From: Vulcanimicrobiota bacterium
GTDB lineage: Bacteria; Vulcanimicrobiota; Vulcanimicrobiia; Vulcanimicrobiales; Vulcanimicrobiaceae
NCBI GenBank assembly: GCA_003136355.1
Contig: PLED01000018.1
Location: 2,139-34,220 of the forward strand
Direction of reading: 5' to 3'
Length of the DNA stretch: 32,082 nt
Positions 17,085 through 26,104 of this stretch are shown piece after piece. Under the pieces are notes generated by a model. It was not told the origin of the DNA and did not search any database. It was given only the letters and a program-made list of their open reading frames with translations. Position 1 is the stretch's first letter. Every line of letters starts with the position of its first letter. The translations under genes and the position numbers were made by a program.

Positions 17085-19355
17085 ATGACCTCGAGCCTCC
17101 GGGGTGCGCGCGGCGTACTCCAACGGTGTGCTGGCATCGTCCTCGCACTGGCAACGATCGTTTCGCTGATCACGCCTGCCCCCGCGATCTCCGCGAGCGC
17201 GCCGCCGATCGTCTCGGTTGACGTTTCGGGCAACGTCCACGTGCCCACCGCGACCATCATGAACGTGGTCGCCGCCAAGCCGGGCCAGCCCTACGATCCG
17301 AAGGTCGTGCAAGCCGACCTGCAGCGCATCTTCGCGCTGGGCTATTTTGCCGATCAAGCCGCGCCGCTTATCCGCCAGCGCCCCAACGGCATCGCGATCA
17401 CCTACCGCGTGATCGAAAATCCGGTCATCACGAAGATCAGCTTTCAAGGAAACACGCACGTGCCCTCAGATACGCTGCTGGCGCTAATGGATTCGTCGGT
17501 CGGCCAGGTGCTCAACACCAACACGATGCGCCAAGACTTCCTGAAGATCAACTCTTACTACGATCGCATCGGCTACGCCGGACAGCTTCCGTCGCATGTC
17601 ACCAACCTCGACATCAGCAGTCAAACCGGCGCCGTCATACTGGACATTAAAGAAGGCCTGACGGTCACGAAGGTCATCATCGGCGGCGACCCCGTGCTTC
17701 CGCCCACCTTGATTCTGCCGGTGCTCAACATCAAACCGGGCGTCGAATATTCCGACGCGCTGCGCGACAAAGATTATCAGGCGCTGCAGACGCTTTACCA
17801 AGACAAATATAATTTGATCCTCGGCGGCTTTGAGGGCGGCATCGACGCCACTACCGTCGATCCGAAAGCCGGAACTGCCGCGGTGACCTACGATATCTAT
17901 GTCGCGCGGGTCGGTTTGGTTCAAGTTACCGGCAACACGAAGACGAAAGATCAGGTCGTCCGGCGTCAGCTCGCGCTCCAGCCGGGAATGATCGTCACCA
18001 AGGCCGGCGTCCAGCGCGATTTAGAACGCCTGAACAACACGCAGTTCTTTTCGAAGGTCGACGTCAACCCTAAACCGTGCCCCGACGAGATGGCGAAAAA
18101 GGATCCGGGCTGCGTGGTGCTCGATTGGGTGGTGGTCGAGCAGAAGACCGCGCAGGCTTCGATCGGCGCGGGGTATTCCGGCGGCATCACAGGTCAAGGT
18201 CTCTACGGAACGATCGGGTACAGCGACAACAACTTGCACGGCACTGGCAACGGCGCGAGCCTTCAGTTCGAGCGCGGCTCGAACAGCTACGTGACGCAAG
18301 CTTCGGTCACTATTCCCTATGTCGGCAACTCGGCCAAGTCTCAGCGCTACAGTTTTGGCGCGACGCTCTTTGCTAACGGGAATACGTATTTCTATCCCGT
18401 CTACACGACGGCGGTCGGCAACGCGGCGACCGATCCGACGCAGCCCGTCCCGGTGACGCTGCTGCCTTCCAATAGTGCGGCGCTGCTCAGCGGCGTGGTT
18501 GCGACGAGCACCGCGAAGACCGCCGGTGTCTCGCTGAATGTGGGGCGCCGCCTGTCGGAGTCGCTGCTGGCGCAGATCGGCATCAACGCGGAAAACGTGA
18601 CGAACAGCACGACCGTGCCGGCGCCGTTCTTCTTCCAGACGAGCCAGCCGAATATTATCATCGGGCCGACCCCGGGACCGCTGAACAATTTGTCGGCGAA
18701 CACCGGCAGTTTTGGCATTCAAGCAACGTCGATTGCGAACATCAACACGGGACAGCCGTACCGCCTGAACTCGCTCTCGTTCTCGATTGGATCGATCCCG
18801 GCGGCGACGCTCGACGACATCTTCAATCCGCGGCGCGGTGGAACGGTCTCGTTCAGCGAGACGGTTTCGACGCCGTCGATTGGCTCGAATTTCTCGTTCA
18901 CGCAAGGCACGCTGGACGCGACCAAATTCTTTCCCGTCCTCAAAGATTCGACGTTTGGTCTGCACGGACAGGTGCGCGCCTCGACCGGCGCGATTCCGCC
19001 CAGCGCACTATTCACGTTCTCCGATCAAAACTTGCGCGGATACGACAGCGTCTACTACGGCACCGATACGGTGCTCGGACAGATCGAACTGCGCAAACCG
19101 GTTACGGCCGACCGGAAATTCTCGGTCGCTGTCTTCGCAGATGAAGGCGGCTGGCGCGTGCGAGGTGCGGCTCCGCTGCTCGATCCCTACACCAACAGAA
19201 TCATCGGATTCCCCGGCAACTGGTCGTACCTTGGCGATTTCGGGTTAGGATTGCGTTTCGACGTTCCGCAGCTCGGTTTGCATACGATTCGCATCGACTT
19301 CGCGAAGGGTTCCAACGGCAACCACACCAGCTTCGGCATCGGCCAAAGCTTCTAG
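17085..19355 (+). CDS. bamA: Omp85 family outer-membrane assembly factor (BamA-like)
   Basis: Outer-membrane beta-barrel that inserts other barrel proteins. The 756-residue precursor has a signal peptide (about 1-37, ending PAISA), four POTRA-like repeats at about 42-108, 110-188, 190-268 and 274-352, each opening with a strand such as VDVSGNVHVP, ISFQGNTHVP or VQVTGNTKTK, and a C-terminal barrel from about 355. The loop-6 motif appears as LRGY near residue 650, and the protein ends in Phe (FGIGQSF), the usual beta-signal. Two cysteines in the fourth POTRA (around 331-341) could form a disulfide. ATG 17085 has AAGGAAG nine bases upstream; an open reading frame continues to 16977 but that part lacks a signal sequence. 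Lying next to tamB, it might also serve as TamA. Confidence 0.92.
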   Translation: MTSSLRGARGVLQRCAGIVLALATIVSLITPAPAISASAPPIVSVDVSGNVHVPTATIMNVVAAKPGQPYDPKVVQADLQRIFALGYFADQAAPLIRQRPNGIAITYRVIENPVITKISFQGNTHVPSDTLLALMDSSVGQVLNTNTMRQDFLKINSYYDRIGYAGQLPSHVTNLDISSQTGAVILDIKEGLTVTKVIIGGDPVLPPTLILPVLNIKPGVEYSDALRDKDYQALQTLYQDKYNLILGGFEGGIDATTVDPKAGTAAVTYDIYVARVGLVQVTGNTKTKDQVVRRQLALQPGMIVTKAGVQRDLERLNNTQFFSKVDVNPKPCPDEMAKKDPGCVVLDWVVVEQKTAQASIGAGYSGGITGQGLYGTIGYSDNNLHGTGNGASLQFERGSNSYVTQASVTIPYVGNSAKSQRYSFGATLFANGNTYFYPVYTTAVGNAATDPTQPVPVTLLPSNSAALLSGVVATSTAKTAGVSLNVGRRLSESLLAQIGINAENVTNSTTVPAPFFFQTSQPNIIIGPTPGPLNNLSANTGSFGIQATSIANINTGQPYRLNSLSFSIGSIPAATLDDIFNPRRGGTVSFSETVSTPSIGSNFSFTQGTLDATKFFPVLKDSTFGLHGQVRASTGAIPPSALFTFSDQNLRGYDSVYYGTDTVLGQIELRKPVTADRKFSVAVFADEGGWRVRGAAPLLDPYTNRIIGFPGNWSYLGDFGLGLRFDVPQLGLHTIRIDFAKGSNGNHTSFGIGQSF

Positions 19356-19360
19356 GAGCT

Positions 19361-20164
19361 ATGAAGAGTACATCAGCAAGAGTAATAGCGGCAGCCGCGT
19401 TCGCGGCACTCCTCGCCGCCCCGGCAGCCATCGCAGCGGATCTCACCGACGTCGGCTATTTGGATCAAGCCGCGGTCGGTGCGCTCCCGCAATTCCAGCG
19501 CGCGAACGCTCAAGTTGCCCAATTCAAGGCCTCGCTCGATCCGCAGTTTGCCGCGGCTATGAAGCACGCGCGCAACGACGCCGACCGCCAGCGCATCTCG
19601 GGAGAGTTTCAACAGAAATTTCTCGATAAGCAGCGGCAGGTGCTCGGACCGCTCTTCGCACGCGCGCAGACGGCGATTGCGCAGATCGCATCCAACGGAC
19701 GCCTTTCGGTCGTCGTTGACAAGCGCATCGTCGTATTCGGCGGACAGAACATTACCAAGAGCGTCGTCGATCTCGTCAACGGTCCGGGACCGGTCGTCCC
19801 GCCGGCGAGCACGCCTCCGCCCGCGGTCATCGGCTTCGTCGATCAGTCGCAGATCGATCAGCTGCCGAAGATCAAAGCGGCCAACGACAACTTCCTAAAA
19901 TTCGCCGGCGACGCGCGTCAAAGCGCCCTGCAAAAAATGCAGGCTGCCAAGAACAACCAGCAGCAGCAGCAGCAAATCTTCCAGCAATATCAAAAATCGC
20001 TCACCGACGAACAGAACCGCACGCTCAAACCGCTGGTCGATCAGACGCGCAGCGCCATGGCCAATGTCGCCAACCAAAAGCATCTGATCCTCGTGATCGA
20101 CCGGGCGGACATCATCTACGGCGGCGCGGACATCACTGCCGATGTCCAAAATGCGCTCAAGTAG
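19361..20164 (+). CDS. OmpH/Skp-like periplasmic chaperone with two tandem OmpH domains
   Basis: OmpH (Skp) proteins are periplasmic holdases for unfolded outer-membrane proteins. This 267-residue precursor has a signal peptide (1-25, ending AAIAA) and then two complete OmpH-like units: about 26-141 and 157-267, joined by a Pro-rich hinge (PGPVVPPASTPPP). Each begins with a V/IG(Y/F)(L/V)D strand, continues as a coiled-coil hairpin and ends with a matching strand pair (VVDKRIVVFGGQNITKSV and VIDRADIIYGGADITADV). The second hairpin contains a Gln run encoded by five CAG codons. The ATG has AGGAG immediately upstream and lies five bases after the bamA stop, so it follows its functional partner. 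Skp normally works as a trimer of single-domain subunits, so the duplication is notable. Confidence 0.88.
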   Translation: MKSTSARVIAAAAFAALLAAPAAIAADLTDVGYLDQAAVGALPQFQRANAQVAQFKASLDPQFAAAMKHARNDADRQRISGEFQQKFLDKQRQVLGPLFARAQTAIAQIASNGRLSVVVDKRIVVFGGQNITKSVVDLVNGPGPVVPPASTPPPAVIGFVDQSQIDQLPKIKAANDNFLKFAGDARQSALQKMQAAKNNQQQQQQIFQQYQKSLTDEQNRTLKPLVDQTRSAMANVANQKHLILVIDRADIIYGGADITADVQNALK

Positions 20165-21452
20165 GACGCTCTTCGCAGGGTTAGCGGCAGCGATCTTCGT
20201 GCTTGCGGGATGCGCGCAGCAGCGCGCGGACGATCCGAACGTGCGCGGCATCGGCTACGTGCGGCTGGAAGAAGTCCTCAAGAAACATCCGCTCTACCCG
20301 CAGCTTTCGCAGATCGATGACTCGATCGACGCGCTGGGCCTGCATTCGCTCGGCGCCGGGGCCGTGCCGCACACGGGCAAGCAGATTGCCGTGCAGACCA
20401 AAGAACTCAACGCCGAGTTGAAAGCCGCGCAAGACCGCGCCAACCTCATCTTGCGGCAGAAGCAGCTGGATTACGCCCAGCGCGAGCAAGCCGCCATCTC
20501 GGCGGCGTTAGCTGCCGCCGGCGCCGGAACCAACGGCGCGCAGAGCGCGCAGGCGATGCAGAGCGTTTCGGCTTCGCAAGCGCAGCAAGTGACCGCGCAA
20601 GCCAACAGCGATTTCGCGCAGTACCAGCAAAGCGTCGTCGCGCAGTCGAATGCGGCGCTGCAATCGATCGGCGCGCAGCTAAGCGCGCGGGCGGACCGCG
20701 CCTTCGGCCAGCGCGCGACGCAGCTGCAGGAGCGCGAATCACAGCTCTCCCTGGAACTTTCGCAAGCCGACGCCAACAAGCGGCTTCAGCTGCGGATGAA
20801 GCTCAACGGCCTGGCGCTGCCCGATGCCACGCGCAAAGAGTACCGCGACGAGCTCGCTGCGCTCGACCGGCGCGAGGCGCTGGCCGTGAACGCGCAGCGC
20901 GCCCGCGATTCGCAAACGCTGGCGGCTTATCGCGCGCAGCTGAATACGCAAGTGCGCGGCGAGATGGCCGCGCAGTCCACGAAAATTCACTCCGATACGC
21001 AAGCCAAACTGCAGACGCGCCGCAACGAAGTCTCCCAAACGGTATCGTCGCAGCTGCAAGGGCTGCGGCCGAACGCCGTGCCTTCGAATCTGCCGGCGTC
21101 GACGCGCGACCGCATCGCGCAAATCGACAAGACCTTTAAGGCCCAATTCCAAGCCGACGCGCAAAAGACGATCGCGCAATACCAAGCGACCAAGGCCGAG
21201 CTCGACGCGCGCTACGCTGAACTGCAGGGCGCGGACGCGACGGCAACCGGCGCTGCGAATACCCAGTTGGGTCAGCTGCAGCGCGAGCGGGACGATCTCT
21301 ACAATAAAATGGTGGAACAGATACGGCGTGACGCCGGAACAGTGGCGGCGAAACGCGGATTGCAAGTCGTTTTGGTCAATATCGAAGCCGCGCCGGGCGG
21401 CATCGATTTAACCAACGACGTCGAAAAGGACATCGAGAGTTTACACGAGTGA
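20142..21452 (+). CDS. OmpH-like lipoprotein with extended coiled coil
   Basis: 436-residue predicted lipoprotein (lipobox LAGC, Cys24 with this start). After the lipid anchor comes an OmpH-type first strand (RGIGYVRLEEVLKKHPLYPQL), then about 300 residues rich in Gln, Ala and Arg with strong coiled-coil character, and finally an OmpH-type closing segment (KRGLQVVLVNIEAAPGGIDLTNDV). It therefore looks like an OmpH/Skp fold whose helical tentacles are much elongated. The start overlaps the previous gene by 23 bases; ATG 20151 is equally possible and gives MRSSRTLFAGLAAAIFVLAGC. Likely membrane-tethered chaperone or envelope spacer; the function is inferred. Confidence 0.8.
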   Translation: MSKMRSSRTLFAGLAAAIFVLAGCAQQRADDPNVRGIGYVRLEEVLKKHPLYPQLSQIDDSIDALGLHSLGAGAVPHTGKQIAVQTKELNAELKAAQDRANLILRQKQLDYAQREQAAISAALAAAGAGTNGAQSAQAMQSVSASQAQQVTAQANSDFAQYQQSVVAQSNAALQSIGAQLSARADRAFGQRATQLQERESQLSLELSQADANKRLQLRMKLNGLALPDATRKEYRDELAALDRREALAVNAQRARDSQTLAAYRAQLNTQVRGEMAAQSTKIHSDTQAKLQTRRNEVSQTVSSQLQGLRPNAVPSNLPASTRDRIAQIDKTFKAQFQADAQKTIAQYQATKAELDARYAELQGADATATGAANTQLGQLQRERDDLYNKMVEQIRRDAGTVAAKRGLQVVLVNIEAAPGGIDLTNDVEKDIESLHE

Positions 21453-21853
21453 AAAAACAACTTGTTTTCATCGCCGCTCTCGGAGCGGCTCTCCTCGCCG
21501 GCTGTGCCGGATCCGGAAGCCCGATCGGTTTGGTCGACGTGCAGCGGCTGACCGCGAATTGGCCGGTCTACACGAACGCGCAAAATCAGCTCGTGGCCGA
21601 CCAGCGCGCGATTGCCGCCAGCAAGGGTTCGAACGCCGACAAGCAGCGTCAGGCCATGGCGCTGCAGCAGCGCTATTCGCAAATCTCCAACCAGCTCGTT
21701 TCGCAGGTGCGCGCGGCGGCCACAAAAGTTGCCGGGCAGAAGCAATTGAAGCTGGTCGTGACACGCGAGTTCGTCGGATACGGCGGGACCGACATCACCG
21801 GCGACGTTGAAAAGCTGCTCGGCATCACCGAAAAACCCACGCCCACTCCGTAG
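21449..21853 (+). CDS. Short OmpH-like lipoprotein
   Basis: 134-residue predicted lipoprotein (LLAGC, Cys19) with a single small OmpH unit: opening strand [17 protein letters not shown], a short helical hairpin ([16 protein letters not shown] ... [23 protein letters not shown]) and the closing strand [25 protein letters not shown], ending in a Thr/Pro tail. It is the third consecutive gene of this family, so four OmpH-like units occur in a row. The GTG start overlaps the previous stop as GTGA, and its own TAG overlaps the lpxD start. Confidence 0.85.
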   Translation: MKKQLVFIAALGAALLAGCAGSGSPIGLVDVQRLTANWPVYTNAQNQLVADQRAIAASKGSNADKQRQAMALQQRYSQISNQLVSQVRAAATKVAGQKQLKLVVTREFVGYGGTDITGDVEKLLGITEKPTPTP

Positions 21854-22872
21854 TGCTGGGGACGCTGGGTCAGCTGGCGCAGCGGCTCGGCGGCCGCGCG
21901 ATTGGCGACGACACGCTCCACGTTTCGCGCATCGCGGCGATCGATGACGCGGACGCGCAGACGCTGACGTTTGCAACGACGCCGGCCTATCTTGAAGAGG
22001 CGCTAAAATCGCGCGCGGGCGCGGTGCTCGTCGAGGAATCGCTGCTTTCACCCGAGCTGACCGAGCGGCCGCGAAAACCGCTCGTGGCTGTCCCCAATGC
22101 GCGCGCGGCGCTGGCCGCGCTGCTCCAAACTTTCGAGCGTCCGCGTAAGACCGGCCCGTTCCGCCATCCGTCGGCCTCGGTCGAGGACGACGCCGTCGTC
22201 GGACCGGACGTGTACATCGGCCCGCACACGGTCGTCGGCGCGGGAGCGCGCATCGGCGCGCGCACCGTTCTCGAAGCCGGATCGTACGTCGGCGCGCAGG
22301 CCGTCATCGGCGCAGACGCTCTGCTGCACCCGCGTTCGACCGTGCTCGACGGCTGCACCATCGGCGATCGCACGATCCTGCACAGTGGATCCGTGATCGG
22401 TTCGGACGGCTTCGGTTACGTTTTCGTTGACGGAAAATTCGAAAAGATTCCTCAAGTCGGCAACGTGGTGATCGGTAACGACGTCGAAATCGGCGCGAAC
22501 ACGTGCGTCGACCGCGCGCAGACGGGCAGCACGCAAATCGGCGATGGAACGAAGATCGACAATCTCTGTCAGATCGGTCACAATTGCCGCATCGGCAAAC
22601 ACTGCGGCATCGCAGCGGAAGCCGGTTTCGCGGGCAGCACGATCCTGGGCGATTACGTTCTCGTCGGTGGAAAGGCCGGATGCTCCGGACATCTCACCGT
22701 CGGATCGCGCGCGAGAATCGGCGGTGGCAGCCACGTTTGGAAGGACGTTCCCGAAGGCGCTTTTTACAGCGGCATTCCGGCTCGTCCTCACGACCAGCAA
22801 ATGCGGCGAGAGGTCATGATTCGCAACCTGCCTAAGCTCGTCGCCCGTGTCGACGCGCTCGAAAAACGTTAG
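21853..22872 (+). CDS. lpxD: UDP-3-O-acylglucosamine N-acyltransferase LpxD
   Basis: Third step of lipid A synthesis: transfers an acyl chain from acyl-ACP to the 2-amino group of UDP-3-O-acyl-glucosamine. The 339-residue protein has an N-terminal uridine-binding domain (1-100) and a left-handed parallel beta-helix of hexapeptide repeats (about 105-305; [21 protein letters not shown] and similar), then a C-terminal helix ([21 protein letters not shown]). His243 in IGHNCRIG is in the place of the catalytic histidine; the family phrase GSDGFGYVF is present near residue 185. GTG start overlapping the previous TAG (TAGTG) indicates coupling. Confidence 0.96.
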   Translation: MLGTLGQLAQRLGGRAIGDDTLHVSRIAAIDDADAQTLTFATTPAYLEEALKSRAGAVLVEESLLSPELTERPRKPLVAVPNARAALAALLQTFERPRKTGPFRHPSASVEDDAVVGPDVYIGPHTVVGAGARIGARTVLEAGSYVGAQAVIGADALLHPRSTVLDGCTIGDRTILHSGSVIGSDGFGYVFVDGKFEKIPQVGNVVIGNDVEIGANTCVDRAQTGSTQIGDGTKIDNLCQIGHNCRIGKHCGIAAEAGFAGSTILGDYVLVGGKAGCSGHLTVGSRARIGGGSHVWKDVPEGAFYSGIPARPHDQQMRREVMIRNLPKLVARVDALEKR

Positions 22873-23714
22873 TGACGCACTACCAAACAACGCTGCGTGA
22901 ACCGCTCGCCTTTGAAGGCGTAGGTTTGCATTCGGGCGTCCCCTGCCGAGTGGAGATCCGGCCGGCGGCTCCGGGTAGGGGACTCCGCTTCGTCAGCTCC
23001 GGTGTTGAGATACCGGCGCTTGCGGAATACGTTGTAGAAACCGCGCGCGCGACGGTCCTCGGAAAAGACGGCGTCACCATTTCGACGGTCGAGCACGTGC
23101 TGGCCGCACTCTTCGGCATGGGCGTTTCGAACGCGGAGCTCGCGGTGGACGGTCCGGAGATTCCCGTTGCCGACGGCAGCGCAAAGATTTTCGCCGAAGC
23201 GATCGCCGCGTCCGGCACAACGACGCAGCGCGAAGCGCGCGATAATTTTGTCCCGGCATCGCCCGCGTTCGCGCGAGACGGAGATCGCGTTGTGGCGGTT
23301 CTGCCGGCGGGCGCGCTGCGCGTGAAATTCGTCGGCGATTACGCGGCGCCGATCGGAACGCAGTATTTCGACGGTGAGATCACTCCCGACGTGTTTCTCA
23401 AAGAGATCGCCGGCGCGCGCACGTTCGGTTACGTTCACGAGGTCGAAGCGCTGCTTAAACGCGGTCTCGCCAAGGGCGGAACGCTGGAGAACGCGCTGGT
23501 CTTCGCACCGTCCGGGCCGCTGCGGCCGCTGCGCTGGGAGAACGAACCGGTGCGTCATAAGGTGCTCGACCTGCTCGGAGATTTTGCGCTGCTCGGCGCC
23601 TGGCCGCAGTGCGAGATCGTCGCGATCAAGAGCGGCCACAAACTTCACTGCATTATGACGCAACAGCTGCGCAGCCAAATCGGCGGCAAGCTTTCCGCGA
23701 AAGCGAGCTCGTAG
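22872..23714 (+). CDS. lpxC: UDP-3-O-acyl-N-acetylglucosamine deacetylase LpxC
   Basis: Zinc hydrolase of the committed step of lipid A synthesis. The 280-residue protein carries the zinc ligands His75 (in STVEHVLAAL, with the catalytic Glu74), His229 and Asp233 (RHKVLDLLGD), and the general acid region His256 (SGHKLH). The N-terminal EGVGLHSG phrase is typical. Length is close to the usual 280-305; it is not fused to FabZ as in Bacteroidetes. The GTG start overlaps the lpxD stop, and its TAG overlaps the fabZ GTG. Confidence 0.96.
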   Translation: MTHYQTTLREPLAFEGVGLHSGVPCRVEIRPAAPGRGLRFVSSGVEIPALAEYVVETARATVLGKDGVTISTVEHVLAALFGMGVSNAELAVDGPEIPVADGSAKIFAEAIAASGTTTQREARDNFVPASPAFARDGDRVVAVLPAGALRVKFVGDYAAPIGTQYFDGEITPDVFLKEIAGARTFGYVHEVEALLKRGLAKGGTLENALVFAPSGPLRPLRWENEPVRHKVLDLLGDFALLGAWPQCEIVAIKSGHKLHCIMTQQLRSQIGGKLSAKASS

Positions 23715-24187
23715 TGGCCGAACTCGACATCCGGCAGATCATGGAGATACTGCCGCACCGCTATCCGCTGCTGCTCGTCGATCGCATCCTGGAGTTGGAA
23801 GCCGGCGTGCGTGCGCGCGGCTATAAGAACATCACGAATAACGAACCGGTCTTCACGGGACACTTTCCGGGAAATCCCGTGCTGCCGGGCGTCTATATGA
23901 TCGAAGCGCTAGCGCAGCTCGGCGGCTGCGTGGTGCTCGAGCCCGGCGAGTTCTCGCGCAAGATCCCGTACTTGGCCGGAATTGACCGCGCCAAGTTTCG
24001 CCGCCCCGTGATTCCCGGGGACTGCTTCATGATGGAAGCGACGCTGATCAAGTACAAGCGCAACATCGGCTGGGTGCAGGCGGAAGGACGCGTCGGCAAC
24101 GAGTTCGCCGTTTCGGCCGAGCTGATGTTCTCGATCTCTTCGGATCCCCGGCTGCTCGGTTACGATGCGGCCGTCTTGCACGTCTAA
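23714..24187 (+). CDS. fabZ: 3-hydroxyacyl-ACP dehydratase FabZ
   Basis: Hot-dog fold dehydratase of fatty acid elongation; it competes with LpxA and LpxD for 3-hydroxyacyl-ACP, which explains its frequent place among lpx genes. The 157-residue product shows MEILPHRYPLLLVDR (12-24), the catalytic GHFPGNPVLPGVYMIEALAQ with His50 and Glu64, and the closing AEGRVGNEFAVSAELMFSI. The GTG at 23714 overlaps the lpxC stop and gives the family N-terminus MAELDIRQIM; a longer in-frame extension upstream inside lpxC is not conserved and was rejected. Confidence 0.96.
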   Translation: MAELDIRQIMEILPHRYPLLLVDRILELEAGVRARGYKNITNNEPVFTGHFPGNPVLPGVYMIEALAQLGGCVVLEPGEFSRKIPYLAGIDRAKFRRPVIPGDCFMMEATLIKYKRNIGWVQAEGRVGNEFAVSAELMFSISSDPRLLGYDAAVLHV

Positions 24188-24196
24188 GGTCCGCGC

Positions 24197-24967
24197 TTGA
24201 TCCACCCGACTGCGATCGTTCACCCGAACGCCGGCATTGACCGTGGCGTCGAGATCGGGCCGTTTTGTATCGTGGGAGAAAATGTTTCGATCGGACGCGG
24301 ATCGGTGCTGCAGTCGCACGTCGTCGTCAACGGCTGGACGACGATCGGCGAAGACTGCAAGATTTTTCCGTTTGCGACGATCGGCGCGCCGTCACAGGAC
24401 AAGAAATATCAAGGCGAGCGCGCCTACACGCGCATCGGCAGCCGCACGACGGTGCGCGAATACGTCAGCATTCAGCGTGCCACCGGCGAAGACCAAGTGA
24501 CGTCGGTCGGCGACGACTGCTTATTCCTGGCCTACGTGCACATCGCGCACAACTGCGTCGTCGGCAACAGCGTAACGATGAGTAACCTCGCGCAACTGGC
24601 CGGGCATTGCATCATCGAGGACAATGCGCTGATCGGCGGCATGACGGCGCTGCATCAGTTTACGCGCGTCGGATCTTACGCGATGGTCGGCGGCGCGAGC
24701 CGCCTTACACGTGACGTTCCGCCGTTCTTCCTGGTCGCGGGGAATCCGGCCGAACCGTACGGTCTGAACAGCGTCGGCTTGCGGCGCGCCGAGTTCTCGG
24801 CCGACGACCGCGCCGAGATCAAGAAATTCTACAAGATCCTGTACGGGTCGAAACTGAATCTTTCGCAGGCGATCGAAACGATGAAAGCCGAGGCTGCGAC
24901 CGAGTCGGGCAAACACATCATCGAGTTCTTGGAAGCCGACTCTCAGCAAGGCATTCTCCTGAAGTGA
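24197..24967 (+). CDS. lpxA: UDP-N-acetylglucosamine O-acyltransferase LpxA
   Basis: First lipid A enzyme: transfers a 3-hydroxyacyl group to UDP-GlcNAc. The 256-residue protein begins IHPTAIVHPNAGIDRGVEIGPFCIVG, continues as left-handed beta-helix repeats to about residue 185 and ends in the helical C-terminal domain that starts near AEPYGLNSVGLRR. His118 in AYVHIAHNCVVGN corresponds to the catalytic histidine (His125 in E. coli), and the GERAYTRIGS and VREYVSIQRAT phrases are typical. The start is TTG with a short AAGG site about 8 bases upstream. Confidence 0.96.
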   Translation: MIHPTAIVHPNAGIDRGVEIGPFCIVGENVSIGRGSVLQSHVVVNGWTTIGEDCKIFPFATIGAPSQDKKYQGERAYTRIGSRTTVREYVSIQRATGEDQVTSVGDDCLFLAYVHIAHNCVVGNSVTMSNLAQLAGHCIIEDNALIGGMTALHQFTRVGSYAMVGGASRLTRDVPPFFLVAGNPAEPYGLNSVGLRRAEFSADDRAEIKKFYKILYGSKLNLSQAIETMKAEAATESGKHIIEFLEADSQQGILLK

Positions 24968-24985
24968 GGAGCCGGCCGGGCTCCT
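24967..24985 (+). promoter_or_regulatory. Hairpin covering the lpxB ribosome-binding region
   Basis: AGGAGCC (24967-24973) and GGCTCCT (24979-24985) pair perfectly around a five-base loop, ending three bases before the lpxB ATG. The 5' arm contains AGGAG, the only SD-like sequence here; in the folded state it would be hidden, and unfolded it would be 17 bases from the start. Confidence 0.5.
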
Positions 24986-24988
24986 AAC

Positions 24989-26104
24989 ATGCGCTATTTT
25001 TTCTCGACCGGCGAAGCCTCGGGAGAACTGACGGCCGTCGCGCTGGCCGAAGCGATCGCGCGGCTTGATGCGGGCGCGCGATTCGAAGGAATCGGATCGG
25101 ATCGCATGCGCGCCGCCGGTTTTACGATCCGGCAAGATAACGGCGGATGGGCGAGCATGGGTCCGCTGGCGGCGATTCCGCGCATTCCGAAACTGCTCGC
25201 GATCGGGTTGCGCATTGCGGCGCAACTCGTGCTTTCACCGCCCGATCTCGTAGTGCTCGTCGACTTCGGCGGGTTTAACGTGCGGTTCGCTCAAGTTTTG
25301 CGCGCGCTCGGATTCCGGAAGCCGGTTATCGATCTCTATCCGCCCGGAACATGGCTGGACGACCCGAAACGCGCCAAAGACGTCGCCCGCGTTGCTTTGC
25401 CGCTGACCGCCTTCGCGCACCAGCGCGATTTTTTTGCTGCGCTCGGATTGCCGATCGCCTTTTTCGGACATCCACTCGCCTCGCGTTACGCGATGCGTTC
25501 GCCGCGCCCGGCGGCTCCGCCCGACGGCGGCACAGTTGCGATCTTGCCGGGCAGCCGCCCGGGCGAACTGAAATATCACGTTCCGCTGCTACTGCGCGCA
25601 TTCGCGCTCTTGAAAACACAGCGTCCGCTCCTGCGCGCGATAGCCGGGCCCGCCGATGAACGCGGAAAACGGTACATCATGGAAGCGGCGGCGCGCGAAG
25701 GCATTGCGGATCTTTCCTTCGCGGCCGGAACCGGCGCCGCGATCGCCGGCGCCGATGCGGCGTGGGTGGCGTCCGGAACCGCAGTGCTCGAGTGCGCGCT
25801 CTCAGGCATTCCAGTGGTGGCGCTGTACGTGATCTCGCCACGCTTGGAAAAGTACGCGCAGCGCGTACGCGCCGGCCGCTTTGTGACGATTCCGAATTTG
25901 GTCATGCGCAGGCAGATCGTGCCGGAGCTGTTGCAAGAGGCGGCGACGCCGGAGAGATTGGCCGAGGAAATGGACGCGCTGCTGCGCGATCCCTCAGAGC
26001 AGTACGCTGAGTTTTCCGCGCTGCGCGAAGAGCTCGGGCCGCCCGGTGCGATCGAGCGCTGCGCGGCCTTTACCTTCGAGCTGGCGAAGAACGGCACGAG
26101 CTGA
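24989..26104 (+). CDS. lpxB: Lipid-A-disaccharide synthase LpxB
   Basis: Glycosyltransferase (GT19) that joins lipid X and UDP-diacylglucosamine into the lipid A disaccharide at the inner membrane. The 371-residue protein shows the GEASGE start, VDFGGFN with Asp92 in the position of the catalytic Asp, FFGHPL, a glycine-rich ILPGSRPGELKYH nucleotide-sugar loop, SGTAVLECALSGIPVVALY, and IPNLVMRRQIVPELLQ. The usual PQVWAW segment is replaced by PPGTWLDDPKR, so this is a divergent member. It is the one gene in this section separated from its neighbour (21 bases, with a hairpin). The stop overlaps the next ATG (TGATG). Confidence 0.93.
   Translation: MRYFFSTGEASGELTAVALAEAIARLDAGARFEGIGSDRMRAAGFTIRQDNGGWASMGPLAAIPRIPKLLAIGLRIAAQLVLSPPDLVVLVDFGGFNVRFAQVLRALGFRKPVIDLYPPGTWLDDPKRAKDVARVALPLTAFAHQRDFFAALGLPIAFFGHPLASRYAMRSPRPAAPPDGGTVAILPGSRPGELKYHVPLLLRAFALLKTQRPLLRAIAGPADERGKRYIMEAAAREGIADLSFAAGTGAAIAGADAAWVASGTAVLECALSGIPVVALYVISPRLEKYAQRVRAGRFVTIPNLVMRRQIVPELLQEAATPERLAEEMDALLRDPSEQYAEFSALREELGPPGAIERCAAFTFELAKNGTS

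Noticed and set aside
18021-18965. 314-codon minus-strand frame inside bamA
   Set aside because: Arg-rich antisense shadow with no motif; the plus-strand Omp85 barrel is well supported.
19958-19975. CAG repeat (five CAG plus CAA) in the first ompH gene as a phase-variation tract
   Set aside because: Unit length is three bases, so slippage would only change a Gln run in a coiled coil and not switch the frame.
23609-23713. Longer fabZ start inside lpxC
   Set aside because: Translation of the extension is not FabZ-like; the GTG overlapping the lpxC stop gives the normal N-terminus.
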